Shown here: positions 11,209-22,655 of the stretch, in pieces | Position numbering within the stretch: position 1 is the first letter of the stretch | How the letters are laid out: each line of letters starts with the position of its first letter | From: Blasia pusilla | Lineage: Eukaryota; Marchantiophyta; Marchantiopsida; Blasiales | Assembly: GCA_050084515.1 (NCBI GenBank) | Contig: CM114271.1 | Span: 10,168,001 to 10,232,000, forward strand | Reading direction: 5' to 3' | Length of the DNA: 64,000 bases | Program-made: the position numbers and the translations under genes | Notes under the pieces: generated by a model | The model's input: the letters and a program-made list of their open reading frames with translations, nothing else | Told to the model about the DNA's origin: nothing | Databases searched by the model: none

Positions 11209-11520
11209 TGTGGAAAACTGCTAAACAAGCATAACTGGTGGAAAACGGCTCTCACACACACACACCACCATGGAGAACGAAATTTGCAATGAGAGAATGA
11301 GTGGAGGCTGGTCCTCTTCTCAATTATATAGGGTATGTACAAGCAACCCTAACCCTATCCTTAATCATAGTCTCGAGTTAGCCTAACTGTGATTAACTAA
11401 CCCTAGTTAAGATAATCGTGCTTAACTGACTAACCAAGATTAAGCTTCCCTACTTCGTGTGAGTGCCAAATGTAGCAGTTCAGGTGTCTCATGAGCTTGA
11501 TTGTAACTCAATCTTCAATA
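11209..11520 (-). mobile_element. Solo copia LTR with perfect TSD
   Basis: Reverse complement of the copia LTRs at 57913-58228 and 62534-62849. It is flanked on both sides by TGAGT (11204-11208 and 11521-11525), a 5-bp target duplication. This fixes the LTR ends as TATTGAAG ... TTTCCACA. No internal sequence remains, so it arose by LTR-LTR recombination. The telomere-like ACCCTAACCCTA near 11345 is part of the LTR. Confidence 0.95.
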
Positions 11521-11525
11521 TGAGT

Positions 11526-14430
11526 GAACTAAGTGCCGCGCCTAAGTCGAATACGAAAACGACCCAAGAGAAGTAGAAAAGTTATGATTTTTTCAAAGAG
11601 AAGTTAGATATTCACTATCCCTAATATTCAAGCATAAATCTATCCTTACTATTTTTGTCATCTATATTATTATGGGAGAGTGCCTTCTTGATTTGTAAAC
11701 ATCTCTATGTTTGAGACGTGGCAATTGGGTAGCAAGAAAATGTTTCATGTGCTACGGGCAGCGAGAAAAAAATTTGAATTTTTATGCAGCATCATTAATC
11801 CCTTTCACAAGCTATACACTAACAAAAGCTTTCAAACTTTTTTTTTGTTTCCCGTGCATTCAAATACTAGTATTTTTTAATGTTTAACTCTATAAATTGA
11901 ACAAGCTCCCAATGGCTTCATATTACTATTCTCTATAATAGGTTCTAGAAGTTAGATATGTACCACTATTGGATGTGATACATATGACAAGGAGCAAAAT
12001 TTTTTATAGATGCAATGTTGTATACAAAGAAATTTATCATGATTTTTGCACCACTTTGTAGAGTACAATCTTTCCCTTTAGACCATATGTATTGCAAAAT
12101 ATTCTTTTTTTCCACAATATTTTGAAGAAAAATTAAGTTTTATTGGAATGTATGATGTAAGAAAATTCTAGTAAGTGCATTGCACGGATATTCTTACTAC
12201 TATTTTCATGCCAAAAGACCGTTTGAAAGAAATTGCATTCAAAACTTAGAGTGTTGCATACTTATTGGATGATGCATATCATATGGGTTGCAAGGGCATA
12301 AAAAACCATGATATTAGGGTTTAGTTCTAATTTCTTTTTGTCCTTTATTGTTCTTCCTTTTCTCCACTAAGAATAGAGCAAGTCCTAAAGGTGGAGCTCC
12401 TACTTGAGTTGAAATTGAAACATTACTAAAAAGATTGCTCTAACCTATGAACTATATAGATCACCAATAATAGTCTAAGAGTCTTGATACACATGATACA
12501 TTAGAAATGTTATGTCTACTCTTTTCACCAAATAATACCCCTTTATCTATAAAGCTACTTTTGTAGGATGGTATGGCAAATGATATGTGATAGGGTGGGA
12601 TGAGTGGTGGAAAAAAAATGAGCAAACAATTACCATTTTACTCTTAGAGTACTTGTGCAATGCAAATTGTATATGATACATGGAGGATACAAAAGTACAT
12701 CATGTAAGCAAAATTAACTTTTATTTTCTAATTTTTGGAGATACATGTCTTGAGGGGAGGGCATGTTTGACATTGCGTGTCAACCATAAAGGTATCACCA
12801 TTGGGAGGCAATCCTCCCATAGTAGTATAGATTATATCATGAAGTGTCTTAATGATCTTTAAGGAAAAAATGATTGTAAATTTAGCGTTTTGAATAGAGA
12901 TTAAAGTTAATTTTGTGGTTGATTCCATTGCTCTTCAAAATATGCATGTGTGCATGCCACCCTTATTGGGTGTCCATTTTATCATTAGTGCTTACGTATG
13001 GGGTTATGGACAAGAGGTTTGATGTTTTCCTTACTAAATGTGCCCATTTTCTTATCTCCAGAAATGGGTTGTCTTTAACTACTGCAATCTTATATTATAG
13101 ACATGTTTTTGTCACTTCGTATTGCCCCCAACTTGTTAATCTTAGGTTACAATAGAGATGCCACCATTAGAAGCCCTCTTGACGGTCATTTTTCTTAAGT
13201 TGTCACCAATGTTATTGTTGAAGATAGATTTTATGGGGCTCCCCTATACCTAAGAGACACTAAGGTGTGGTTGTAACCTGAGTCTATTAGTGCCCCTCCT
13301 TACTTTGCCGATGGATTCCCCATTTTCTTTTTTTCATGTTGGATCTTTTTACTCATTCACTCCCAAAGTTTCTCCAAAAAGACCGTCTTCCTCTTCATTA
13401 GAGGGATGAACCAACATGATAAAACGAAACCATACCACGTCTAGGAGTGAACTCCTTCCTCAACAGCTCAAAGCTGATAACTTACAAAAGGTGGAGGGCT
13501 CCCATTAAGAGGGGGGCTGTATGTGGTCCGTTAACATACATCAAACCTACCTATGGGTGTGTAAGAAACTACAAATGCATCTACCGGCGCCTAGAACCGG
13601 TATTCTTTGTAATGCCAGGCGGTAGAATTTAAGAAATTCCGATAAAACAAGCAAAAGTTTGGAAAACCCCCGACTTGGGAAATGCAGTTTCTTTGTAAAA
13701 AAGTGAGAAAGAGGGGCAAATATTTGGGAATTCCCGATCAGACCCTATTGAGTATCGAAAAAAACCGCTAAGCTCGGAAAATCTCTGCGCCCCCTAAAAG
13801 GCATGGACCTCGAACCTATTAAAGCTCATAAGTGCAAGGATAGAATTAGTACCAGCAGCCGCCTGCCCCACCCCACGAGACAAACACAGGTGCTTCTGGA
13901 ATTCGTACAGCAATTATGTCTTACATCCCTCTTAGACTTAATCGAAAGAGCCAGAGTAAATTCCAGCATGCCTGCGGCAATACCCAATGGATTTTCACCA
14001 TGACTCCCACCTGTCTGAATACATAAAATCTGGCCATAGTCCAATTTGTATCTCCTGGTTCACAACTTGCATTCAAAGTTTCTCCATCGGTCTCTTCATA
14101 AGCAGATGACCCCTTCTCCAATTCTTGATGCTTATGACATGCGGAGGCAAGAAGCAGTTATAACAGACAGATACTGTATACCCACTCTGCCAAAGTTCAC
14201 ATCTCTTGCTCTCGCAAATCAGTTCGCTGGCAATGCATCAGACTTGCGTGCTCAACAGGTCTCAACTCTGCTTCTGTTTTGTACAAGGACAAACCGTGAA
14301 AACTTCCCTTGACTCGCATACTCCATGGCACATTGCACACCAAGGCAGGCGATGTGGATTTCTCTGCTTCGTTTCTTTTTACTCAAACGTTTCCTTTATA
14401 ATCTGCAGCTTGATCGAAGGCCCCAGCATT
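11526..14430. other. AT-rich intergenic region; no gene seen
   Basis: Long stretches of A+T-rich sequence (especially 11600-13300) with only short, uninformative ORFs. 13440-14430 is less AT-rich and lies downstream of the kinase gene; it may include its 3' untranslated region or an older exon remnant, but no motif was recognised. Confidence 0.5.
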
Positions 14431-14556
14431 TACACATCGGTTGGGACGTGAAAGTCCGAACTGCTATCTAAGGAGGTCAAATAAATCTTTTGTTGAGGGC
14501 CAAATCTACACATGTATACAGCTGCCGTGTGATGATGGTCGAGAAAAGATGTAAAC

Positions 14557-16197
14557 CTAGCTGAGCAGAGGCCTGTTGGCAGTTTGAGGCACGGGCTCGT
14601 TTGGTTCAGAGATCTGTCGGTCCTGACTGGTCTGTTCTTCTCCCTTCCAAATGGATCGGTCACTGCCGAAATCAATGAAAAAAGACTCCTCATCCGCTTT
14701 CCAACCGAGGGCTTGGGTTGGCCTACGGACGAGTCTTTCTGTCATCTCCAGCTCTTGTTGCAGATCTGGTGGCAGCTCCCCTGGAGGTTTGACACTTTCA
14801 ACCATCCTCAACACGACACCCATTTGAGGTCTGCAGTCTGGATCTCGTTGTAAGCACATTAGCGCAACAGTGATGAGCTGTTTGGCTTGCCCGGCATCGA
14901 AATCCGCCAATCGTGGATCGACAACGTCCTGCTCAGCATTGGCAAGTACTTTTCTGATTGCCCAGGCAGGCAGAAAACTTCTGTCATCTGGCAGTGAATG
15001 ATCTAAATGCCTTCGCCCGCTTACCAGCTCCAGGAGCACGATTCCGTAACTATACACATCCATTCTTGAGGTGGCTGCACCCGCATAAACTTCCGGGGCC
15101 ATGTATCCGAAAGTACCTCCAGAAGCTACGGTGTGGGTTCTAGTATGACCAAGGAGCTTAGCCATGCCAAAATCTGCCACCTTAGGTGCGAAGCTCTCAT
15201 CAAGCAAGATGTTCTCTGGCTTGATGTCAAGATGGATGATGGTTTGCCCGATTTGAAGTTCCTCATGGAGATAAGCTAAGCCCTTAGCAGTCCCCTTGGC
15301 AATCTCTGCTCTAGTCTTCCATGGAAGTAATTTCTCCTTGGTAAAAATCCACTTGTCCAAGGATCCATTTGCCACAAACTCATACACAATGAACGCTTGG
15401 CTCCTCTTGAAGCAACACCCTCTCAGTGCCACCAAATTGTTGTGATTAATGCTTCCAAGGGTCTTGACTTCTGCTTCGAAGTCCCTCAAGCCTCTCTGAC
15501 TGTCAAGCAGTTTCTTCACGGCCACTTCACTTCCATCTATGAGTGTGCCCTTGTAAACCACACCATATGATCCACGTCCTAGCTCCTTCCCAAATCCGTT
15601 AGTAGCATCGTTCAACTCTTCGAAGGAATACCTCATGCCCACAATTTTCGATGATACCATCTCATCTGTAGGGGGTCCAGACCCAACTTCCAAATCTTCT
15701 AATTCCTTTGCGCCCTCCTTGTTCTTGGAGAGTTTCCAAGACCTTAAAGACCACAGAACCGCGGCTATGAAGACGGCAACCACAGCTACAGAAATTCCAA
15801 TCACTCCACCAATACCCATACCTGTGTCATCTCGACGACGATCCGAACAAGGCCCGCTTAGGCATCCTACACCACAATATTCAACGCTTGATCCACAGAA
15901 TCCATACTCACTGCAGCATAAATCATTCCTGCAAGGATTACCTAGGTTGCATGATCCGGGATGCGTAGAAGCCACCGACGTATTACATGTGCTCTGACAA
16001 CCTGCCCCGCAAAAGGTTTCTGTGACTCCACAAAACCCATCCCTACTGCAGCAGCGTCCGGTGATACAAAGAGAGTTGTTCGCTTGACGACCACAATCTG
16101 CGGCACTGCTGAGTTGAAGATTTAGAGCTGTGAATGCGATCCAAATAAGCAACAGCACGGCGGGAGGAGCTTTCCTTCTGCAGTTATGTCCATGCAT
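14557..16197 (-). CDS. Double-hevein receptor-like kinase
   Basis: A 546-residue, intron-free open reading frame. The ATG at 16195-16197 is the first in frame; upstream is only GTG, with a stop at 16261. Signal peptide about 1-32 (hydrophobic core V-L-L-L-I-W-I-A-F). Two hevein-type chitin-binding domains follow, about 35-71 and 83-117, each with eight cysteines in hevein spacing (C-G-R-Q, R-C-C-S, F-C-G; then L-C-C-S-E-Y-G-F-C-G, E-Y-C-G). One transmembrane helix lies at about 129-149. The Ser/Thr kinase has G-R-G-S-Y-G-V-V (207-214), Lys 228, Glu 243, H-L-D-I-K-P-E-N (322-329), D-F-G (342-344) and A-P-E (367-369). All catalytic residues are present; HRD is HLD, so it is not an RD kinase. 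Likely role: plasma-membrane sensor of chitin or a related N-acetylglucosamine polymer (inference from domains). The only apparently intact host gene here. Confidence 0.93.
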   Translation of the reverse strand: MHGHNCRRKAPPAVLLLIWIAFTALNLQLSSAADCGRQANNSLCITGRCCSRDGFCGVTETFCGAGCQSTCNTSVASTHPGSCNLGNPCRNDLCCSEYGFCGSSVEYCGVGCLSGPCSDRRRDDTGMGIGGVIGISVAVVAVFIAAVLWSLRSWKLSKNKEGAKELEDLEVGSGPPTDEMVSSKIVGMRYSFEELNDATNGFGKELGRGSYGVVYKGTLIDGSEVAVKKLLDSQRGLRDFEAEVKTLGSINHNNLVALRGCCFKRSQAFIVYEFVANGSLDKWIFTKEKLLPWKTRAEIAKGTAKGLAYLHEELQIGQTIIHLDIKPENILLDESFAPKVADFGMAKLLGHTRTHTVASGGTFGYMAPEVYAGAATSRMDVYSYGIVLLELVSGRRHLDHSLPDDRSFLPAWAIRKVLANAEQDVVDPRLADFDAGQAKQLITVALMCLQRDPDCRPQMGVVLRMVESVKPPGELPPDLQQELEMTERLVRRPTQALGWKADEESFFIDFGSDRSIWKGEEQTSQDRQISEPNEPVPQTANRPLLS

Positions 16198-16706
16198 TGT
16201 GGCAAAGAGAACGTGCTTCTGCACGCTGTGAAGAGCAACCAGAATAGGACTTCTGAGCTGCTAACAGTGCTACAAAGCTAATAAGAACGATCTCAGAGAA
16301 AGTGAGGCCCGCTGGATCGGAAAGAAAACATGAAGCTGCAGATTGCGATTGACAGCTTACGTAGACGGAGAGTGTAGTGAGTGCGAGAAGAGAACACGCA
16401 CACATGAGGTTTACTGATTTTGCCGCTCACCAGCGATTCGGACAGAACGCTAAGAGGTAATACATTCAGGAGCACATACGATACAGAAGAGACCTCAGAC
16501 ATGGAATCTTGCCAAGCACAAGGGCAAGGGACAAACAAACCAGAGAGAGAGCAAAGCCGACGAAAGTTCCCGCGATCTGGGATCTGCGGATACTCGACCA
16601 ATGCACCCTCAAATTCTATCTCGAAAGCTACGAAGTATCAGTACACGGCTCAACTGCCTCCGGGGAAGACCAACGCGAGGAGGTAGATGGTGCAGGTGCA
16701 CCGGCA
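16198..16706 (-). promoter_or_regulatory. Upstream region of the receptor kinase
   Basis: About 500 bases between the kinase start and the foldback element; it must hold the 5' untranslated region and proximal promoter. No clear TATA box was seen on the minus strand. The foldback element at 16707 lies immediately beyond. Confidence 0.35.
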
Positions 16707-17221
16707 GAGGCGTTCAATTAGTTCAACCGAGTGAACTAAGTGGCCGCCGCAAGCGCATTGGACATTCTTACGAGCTTTTAGAGTCCAGAAGCTCGCTGGC
16801 GCTGGACCACTTTCCATCCCTTTTACGAGTCTCTTTGCTTTTCTTCCGCATGTTGTTGTCATCCAGATTCCTCCGAATCCTCGTTTTGACGATCTCTCAG
16901 GCGACGAGACTAGTTTTGACGAGACTAGCAAGACTCCAATGTCACTCCCTATCGCGCCGAGTCCGTAAGTACGTCGCACCCAAGTAAGGGCAAGTCCTCG
17001 ATGGGCACGGATATCTTTTCCTCTTCGGACCGAGTCCGGCCCTGTCCCGGTCAACGACCCTTCCTTTTAGGGAGCGACCCCTGCCGCAGGGGTCGCTCCA
17101 TAAAAGGAAGTGTCGTTGTATACGCAGGGCCCTGCGTTCACTTGTCAAACGTAGGACGACACTTGTCCGATGCGCTTGCGGCGGCCACTTAGTTCACTCG
17201 GTTGAACTAATTGAACGCCTC
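16707..17221. mobile_element. Foldback/MITE-like element with 58-bp TIRs
   Basis: Left arm 16707-16764 begins GAGGCGTTCAATTAGTTCAA. Right arm 17164-17221 is its reverse complement with a single mismatch seen. It has no coding capacity. A further partial copy of the arm end (GGTTGAACTAATTGAACGCC) follows at 17225-17244. No target duplication was recognised. It sits in the distal upstream region of the receptor kinase and could affect its expression (inference). Confidence 0.8.
17060..17110. repeat. Hairpin inside the foldback element
   Basis: Inverted repeat with arms CTTCCTTTTAGGGAGCGACC and the matching complement ending TAAAAGGAAG, with a central CCCTGCCGCAGGG. It would form a long stem with one or two mismatches. 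Confidence 0.85.
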
Positions 17222-18280
17222 TTCGGTTGAACTAATTGAACGCCTATTCCCACGTAGAATCTTCTAGCCCACAAGAATCCAAGCATTTGAGCTCAGCCTC
17301 CATTGACCTCTTCTTAGTCCCTTATTCTTCATTTCTTGGCCCTAACAATCAGATCCACCCCTTGGTTCAAACCCTCCTCTACAACAGCAATCAAGCACTC
17401 TATCTCCTTCATTGAATACCCTGGAGACTCCCTAGTGCCTACACCATCTCCCTTGTCTCCTCTAGGCTTGAGGTCAATGGAGTGACTTGGCTGCATTATC
17501 ACCTTGTACAATCTTCTTGACTTCTTTTTGGACAGCCTGCTACTGGGCCTTTCTCTTGCACCACCTCCACAAGTCCAAAAAACATATTCCAGAAAACTTT
17601 TACAAACACCATTATGGGTTCAAAAAATCTCGTCCTTTATTACCTCTGAAGGAACCTCGGAAATGTACATTGAACCTAGTCTATGATTTCTTCAGCCTCG
17701 TCATCTACAAATTTACTCCTAACTCTCCTCTGTGATGTACCAAAGGAATGTCTTTGGGATTCAAGTGGCTCCTCCGGCCGGTTGTAGACGGGATCGAAAA
17801 TGTTGGCGGTCGAGAGCCTTGGCCCCCCTAGGTACACCATAACAGTCCCATGTAACCTGTCTCGAGTCCCACCGCCTTCCTCGGCAAAAGATACCTTGTA
17901 CGCTCTGCAATGTGACACCCATCCAAGATCAATATCCGCTCCGTCCCTGTAATACCACTATGGCAACCGCACAAGTAGAAGGAATCCAACACGCCTGAGA
18001 GAAGAAAAGAAGCCTACGCCGCCTTTTACGAGTTGAGGGGAAGGTGCCAAGGGAAGAAGCTCGCCAGATCGCTCGATCCGAAAAGGGTCCGATCGGCAAC
18101 TGCCGGAATCGCGGGTGTTGCCTGGAGGTGGTAAAAATTCAGTGGTCAAAAGCGAAAAGTTGCAAGGAGGAGAAACCGACGGGTTGCAAAGTGGTCATAA
18201 AGTGAAAATTGCAAGTAGGAGAAACCGACGGGTTGCAAAGTAGAAGACCGTGGAGTACATAGACGATCACATTCAAAAGA
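17222..18280. other. Unassigned region with a diverged direct repeat
   Basis: 17575-17760 resembles 18280-18440 (shared AAAAAATCT, GTACATTGAACCTA versus GTACATTTGATCTA, CTATGATTTCTTC versus CTATGAAATCTTT). On the minus strand 17676-17918 is open and reads like real protein sequence (G-G-P-R-L-S-T-A-N-I-F-D-P), but no family was recognised. It may be the tail of the minus-strand gene region that begins near 23330. Confidence 0.4.
18150..18243 (+). repeat. Tandem repeat carrying half-palindromes
   Basis: Two copies of a roughly 50-bp unit, each ending GGAGAAACCGACGGGTTGCA. The CCGACGGGTTGC half matches one arm of the palindrome spread over 19-28 kb; the opposite arm is missing. Confidence 0.75.
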
Positions 18281-19025
18281 CAAAATGATCACCAAACATT
18301 TACAAGCACCACCATCGATCGAAAAAATCTTCGCTTTATATCATCCAGAAAAAAGCTCTGAATCGTACATTTGATCTATTCTATGAAATCTTTTGCCAAA
18401 TTATCAAAAACTCCCTACCCAAACGCGCTAGTCATTGTTGGTCGTTGAGTTCTTTGAACTCACTCGTCATCGTCGAGAGCTCTTGCAAAATCACTTTCGG
18501 CCTTGCCCTCCCGATTTTGGGAATCGTTGGAAGTGACGATGGAGTCACTACCAAGGGTGGCTCGAACCGAGCTCTCGGCCGTGGAGAGTTGTACGCCCAA
18601 CGAGCCTTTCAGATCTCGCTTTGCCTCCTTGCAAAGGTCAAACAGATTCGCCTTCCTCGAGGCGCAGAATGTTCTGCCACTCGCCAGCGCCTCGATACTC
18701 GCCCTGAAAGGCCCACTAAGTCGAACACCAAGTCACCCGGCCTTGAGCAGAGCTCGATGAGCGTTGCATCGGGTGGCGACTTTTCCCTTCCTCCCGAAGC
18801 GGGTATCTTGTCTTGCATGTAAATTCCTCGGGGGAATTGTACAAACTATCTAAGCCGCACCCATCGAGCATGGATCCACAGGATCCTGGATCTTGAACAC
18901 TGAAATTGTGCTCGGGCCGAACGGCAAAGACATGTAGGAGTGGTCCATCGTCAGAATCAAGACGAAACAATGTCAGAAACTAAAGAAGTCGCCTTGAGAA
19001 TATTTTCAATAACTGACTTTGGATC

Positions 19026-19410
19026 AACCTGTCGGAGTCCGACGGGTTGTTTTGTCTCGGACCCACCCGTCGGAACCCGACGGGTTGCAGTTGCTTTTGG
19101 GTTTTCCAAGTTGATTTTGGTTTTCGGATGCAACCCGTCGGAAGGCGACGGGTTGCTGGCCTAGACCAGCCCATGCTCGCCTGAGAGCAACCCGTCGCTA
19201 TTAGACGGGTTGCATCCAAAAACCAAAATCAACTGCAACCGTCAGGTTCCGACGGGTTGCAGGTACACCGCGGTTTTCCCTCTGTATGTGGGAAAGATGC
19301 AACCCGTCGGAAACCGACGGGTTGCTCTCAGCCGAGCATGGGCTACTCTAAGCCAGCAACCCGTCGCCTTCCGACGGGTTCAGCAACCCGTCGCCTTCCG
19401 ACGGGTTGCT
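19026..19410. repeat. Palindrome cluster, eight copies
   Basis: Copies of the CCCGTCGG/CCGACGGG palindrome start near 19026, 19058, 19129, 19186, 19233, 19297, 19353 and 19381. The cluster is itself an inverted repeat: flanking text such as ACCAGCCCATGCTCG near 19163 reappears reversed near 19325, and TTGATTTTGGTTTT near 19111 reappears reversed near 19220. So there is a palindrome inside a palindrome. Confidence 0.9.
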
Positions 19411-21251
19411 CACGGACAAAAAAAACCCAGACTGACTCTCATTCTACACATCATTCATTCAATAATTGAAATTATTGTATAGGAATATAGCCTTACCCGA
19501 ATCTGACTCGTTGCGGATCGGAGTGGGTACTCGTTTTTTATGATCCATGATTGTGCCGTCCTCCACTTTAGCGACCTCTTGACGATGGAGGTTGAAGAGC
19601 TCGCCTCGCTCCCTCCGATCCAACACCAAGAAGCGACCCCGTCACTCGGATAGGGCGTGCGCAAAGGAGAACAAAAGTGCACTGGTCATAAGTGAGCGGC
19701 AGATTCCACTCGGTACCTCGTCGCCGGATTTTCGCCCCAAAGTCGCGAACCCCGAGGGCAGATCGGCGATCAATAGATCCACCGCAACCTCTTCCACCAC
19801 TCCATTCACCGCCCGCAGCAGCGTGCGTCGTTTCGTTGGAGCTTCCTTCCCAGCGTTGTCAATTTTTCGATGGCGCTTGTCAACGCTTGAGAATCAAGTC
19901 GTTCACCTAATCCAAGAAAGAGGTGAATCAAGGAGGACGCTTGTCGGGGTCGTTGTTTGTCTGTGTCTTCCCAAGGATGATGTGGGTGTATTCTCCTTGG
20001 GACAACAGGGCACCTCTCGCTTCCGCTTCTCTCTAGTCTAGGGACGGCTTGTCGGGTTTCGATGACCTCTCATTCGTGGCGTTTTCTTCGCCGAGGACTG
20101 GTCCGACCTCTCTTCCGTAGTCAGGCACGATTCCGCCTCTGGCCTCTCATCTTCAGGCTCTTTTGGGAAGTCTCGGCCTCTGAATTTTCCCTCCCCTCGC
20201 CTTGCCTTTGAGACCCGTTGTGGATTTGTCTTTGGCTGTCGGACCTTGAAGCCTACTCACTGTGTCTCGTGGGCCTGCTCTTCGCATCTCCTCCGAAGAA
20301 GTCTTCAGTGGATGAAATTGGGGATGTCGTCTTGTCCCGAGGCCCCTTTGCATCATGAAGCACTCGTAAGTCCTTATCCGCGATGTCTTTGGTCGTTGAA
20401 GTCGAGCCAAATGGGGCAATTCTCCACCTCCCAATCCGACATGTCCGACCCATCTCCACGTTGTACATGGAGAATGTCTCTGCGCATCCGGCGAAGCCCA
20501 CAATTTCAAGGCTACAGCAATTTTCCCCACGCACTGCGTTCTTATAGTGGACGAGGTACTGAATACCATCCGTTGGGCGCTTTTAGTCGAACATTATCGG
20601 CCGTCGCTCTGAGATCTCGCTTCTTCTTCGCTTGATCCCGTTTGTTACCCTCTACTTCTTCGTCAAGCTCGCCGAGGGAGGACGCAAACCTTGAACATGG
20701 TCTTGAATCCGGGGTTCTTGGTTGGCTTGTCCCGGATGTCGCCGAGCCAAACCTCGTAATCTCCGAACTTTCGGGGTTTGCTTCCGGCGGAATGGGCTCT
20801 AATCTTCTGAGCTCCGCTTGCAGACCATCCAGCACGGACTTCCCGATTTACCCGCAACGCGTCCGAGAACAACCATTCGCGTAGCCAATGCAAGATCACT
20901 GGATCGGACACACCTAGGGGATGGTGTGCCGCCCTCTTCTGGGCCTCTCGAGCCCTCGAGATCGATTTTCATCGTCGTATCCTGAACTCGCTAATCCCGG
21001 ATAACGCAAAACGATGCACGCGATCCAGCGACACTTTCTCCCCAATCCGACCATGCGGATCTTCATCCCTCTTCCGCTGACGCTTGATAATCGCCTTGAG
21101 CTCCTTGTAGAACTCCGGACCAAGTTCGGGGTTGAGAATGCTGATGTATCGCTGGCATCTTGCTCCAGATGTATTTCGTTGCAGAATCTGGCCAGCTTGG
21201 ATGAATTTGGCGCTCACGCAGATACCTTCTCCCTCCGCTCCAACTCCGGTC

Positions 21252-22655
21252 TGGCGCTTTTCTTTCTGTATCTATCGACCAGCAAAGGATGGTTACGGCC
21301 TGCATCTTGAGAAATAAACTTGTTTGCCCAAGTTTTCTTCTTAATTTGAGCACCCTTTGCAAGCATCGATTGATGAGGGCATCGCCAGAACCCCCTGTAC
21401 TCTCGGGTGCGTCGTAAGCACCTTCCTCACCCGATCGCGATCCTGGATCCATTGGTGGGTAACATTCCCCTCGATACAATCTTGCACATCAAACTCAACC
21501 CGTCGAGAAATTACATGGGTTCCGCAACCCGTCGGACTCGACGGTGCGTCCGGCTTCGGGTGGATTCTAGCAACAAGCTAAATGATGCAACCCGTCGGAG
21601 TCCGGCGGGTTGCATTCAGATTTGCTAATGCCAGGTAAGCAACTTCGTCGGACTCCGGCGGGTTGCTACTATCAGATTTTCGAATGTCTTTTAAGATTGA
21701 CACTCGTCGGACTCGGCGACTTGTTTGATGGAACATAGATTTAACTAGTTTTTGGCCCAAAGCAAACCGTCGGAGTCTGACGGGTTGCTCGAAAGGCCGC
21801 CTTGTGAGGTTGTTTTTTTAAGAATGCAACTCGTCGCACTCCGACGAGTTGCTCGAAATATTCTTGCAGGTCTAGAAGGTTTTGCCCCAAAGCAACCCGT
21901 CGAGTCCGACGGGTTGCTACCTCAAAAGTTTTTGGCGAAATCAACCCGTCGGACTCCGACGGGTTGATTAGGGAAAAATAGCTTCAAGGCAAGCAACCCA
22001 TCGGAGTCCAACGGGTTGCTTTGGGGCAAAACCTTCTAAACTCGCACTACTCGAGCAACTTGTCGGAGTCCGACGAAGTTGCATTCTTAAAAACAACTCA
22101 CAAGGCGTTTATCGAGCAACCGGCCGGACTCGACGGTTTGCTTTGGGCCAACAACTTGTTAAATCTATGTTCAATCATACAAGTTGTCGGAGTCCGACGA
22201 AGTTGCAATCTTAAAAACATCCAAAAAGCGGCAGAAATCCAAAGAACCCGCCGGAGTCGACGAGTTGCTTACCTGGCATTAGCAATTGAATGCAACCCGC
22301 CGGACCACGGGTTGCATCATTTAGCTTGTTGCTAGAATCCGACCGAAGCCAGGATTTACCTGCCGCTTGAGTCCGACCGCTGCGTGAACCCATGTAATTT
22401 CCTCGACGGGTTGAGTTTGATGTGCAGATTGTATCGAGGGGAATGTTACCCACCATTGATCCAGGATCGCGATCGGGTGAGGAAGGTGCTTACGACGCAC
22501 CCGGGAGAGTACAGGGGTTCTGGGCGATGCCTCGTCAATCGATGCTTGCAAAGGGTGCTCAAATTAAGAAGAAAACTTGGGCAAACAAGTTTATTTCTCA
22601 AGATGCGGCGTAACCATCCTTTGTCGGGTCGAAGATACAGCCGCGAAGAAAAGCG
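21252..22655. repeat. 1.4-kb inverted duplication
   Basis: The left arm (about 21252-21920) is the reverse complement of the right arm (about 22000-22655), with centre near 21955. Matching landmarks: AAATAAACTTGTTTGCCCAA at 21313 against TTGGGCAAACAAGTTTATTT at 22573, and CTTTCTGTATC at 21265 against GATACAGCCGCG at 22637. The arms carry copies of the GCAACCCGTCGG palindrome and have diverged by substitutions and small gaps. Confidence 0.9.

Noticed and set aside
11340-11365. Telomere-like ACCCTAACCCTA
   Set aside because: Part of the copia LTR; it recurs at 58080 and 62695 in the other LTR copies with no longer array.
16198-16224. Nine-codon extension of the kinase to a GTG start
   Set aside because: No plant-type ATG upstream in frame; the ATG at 16195-16197 directly precedes a good signal peptide.
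16420-17192. Overlapping ORFs upstream of the receptor kinase
   Set aside because: They run through the foldback arms and hairpin in several frames on both strands and have no protein signature.
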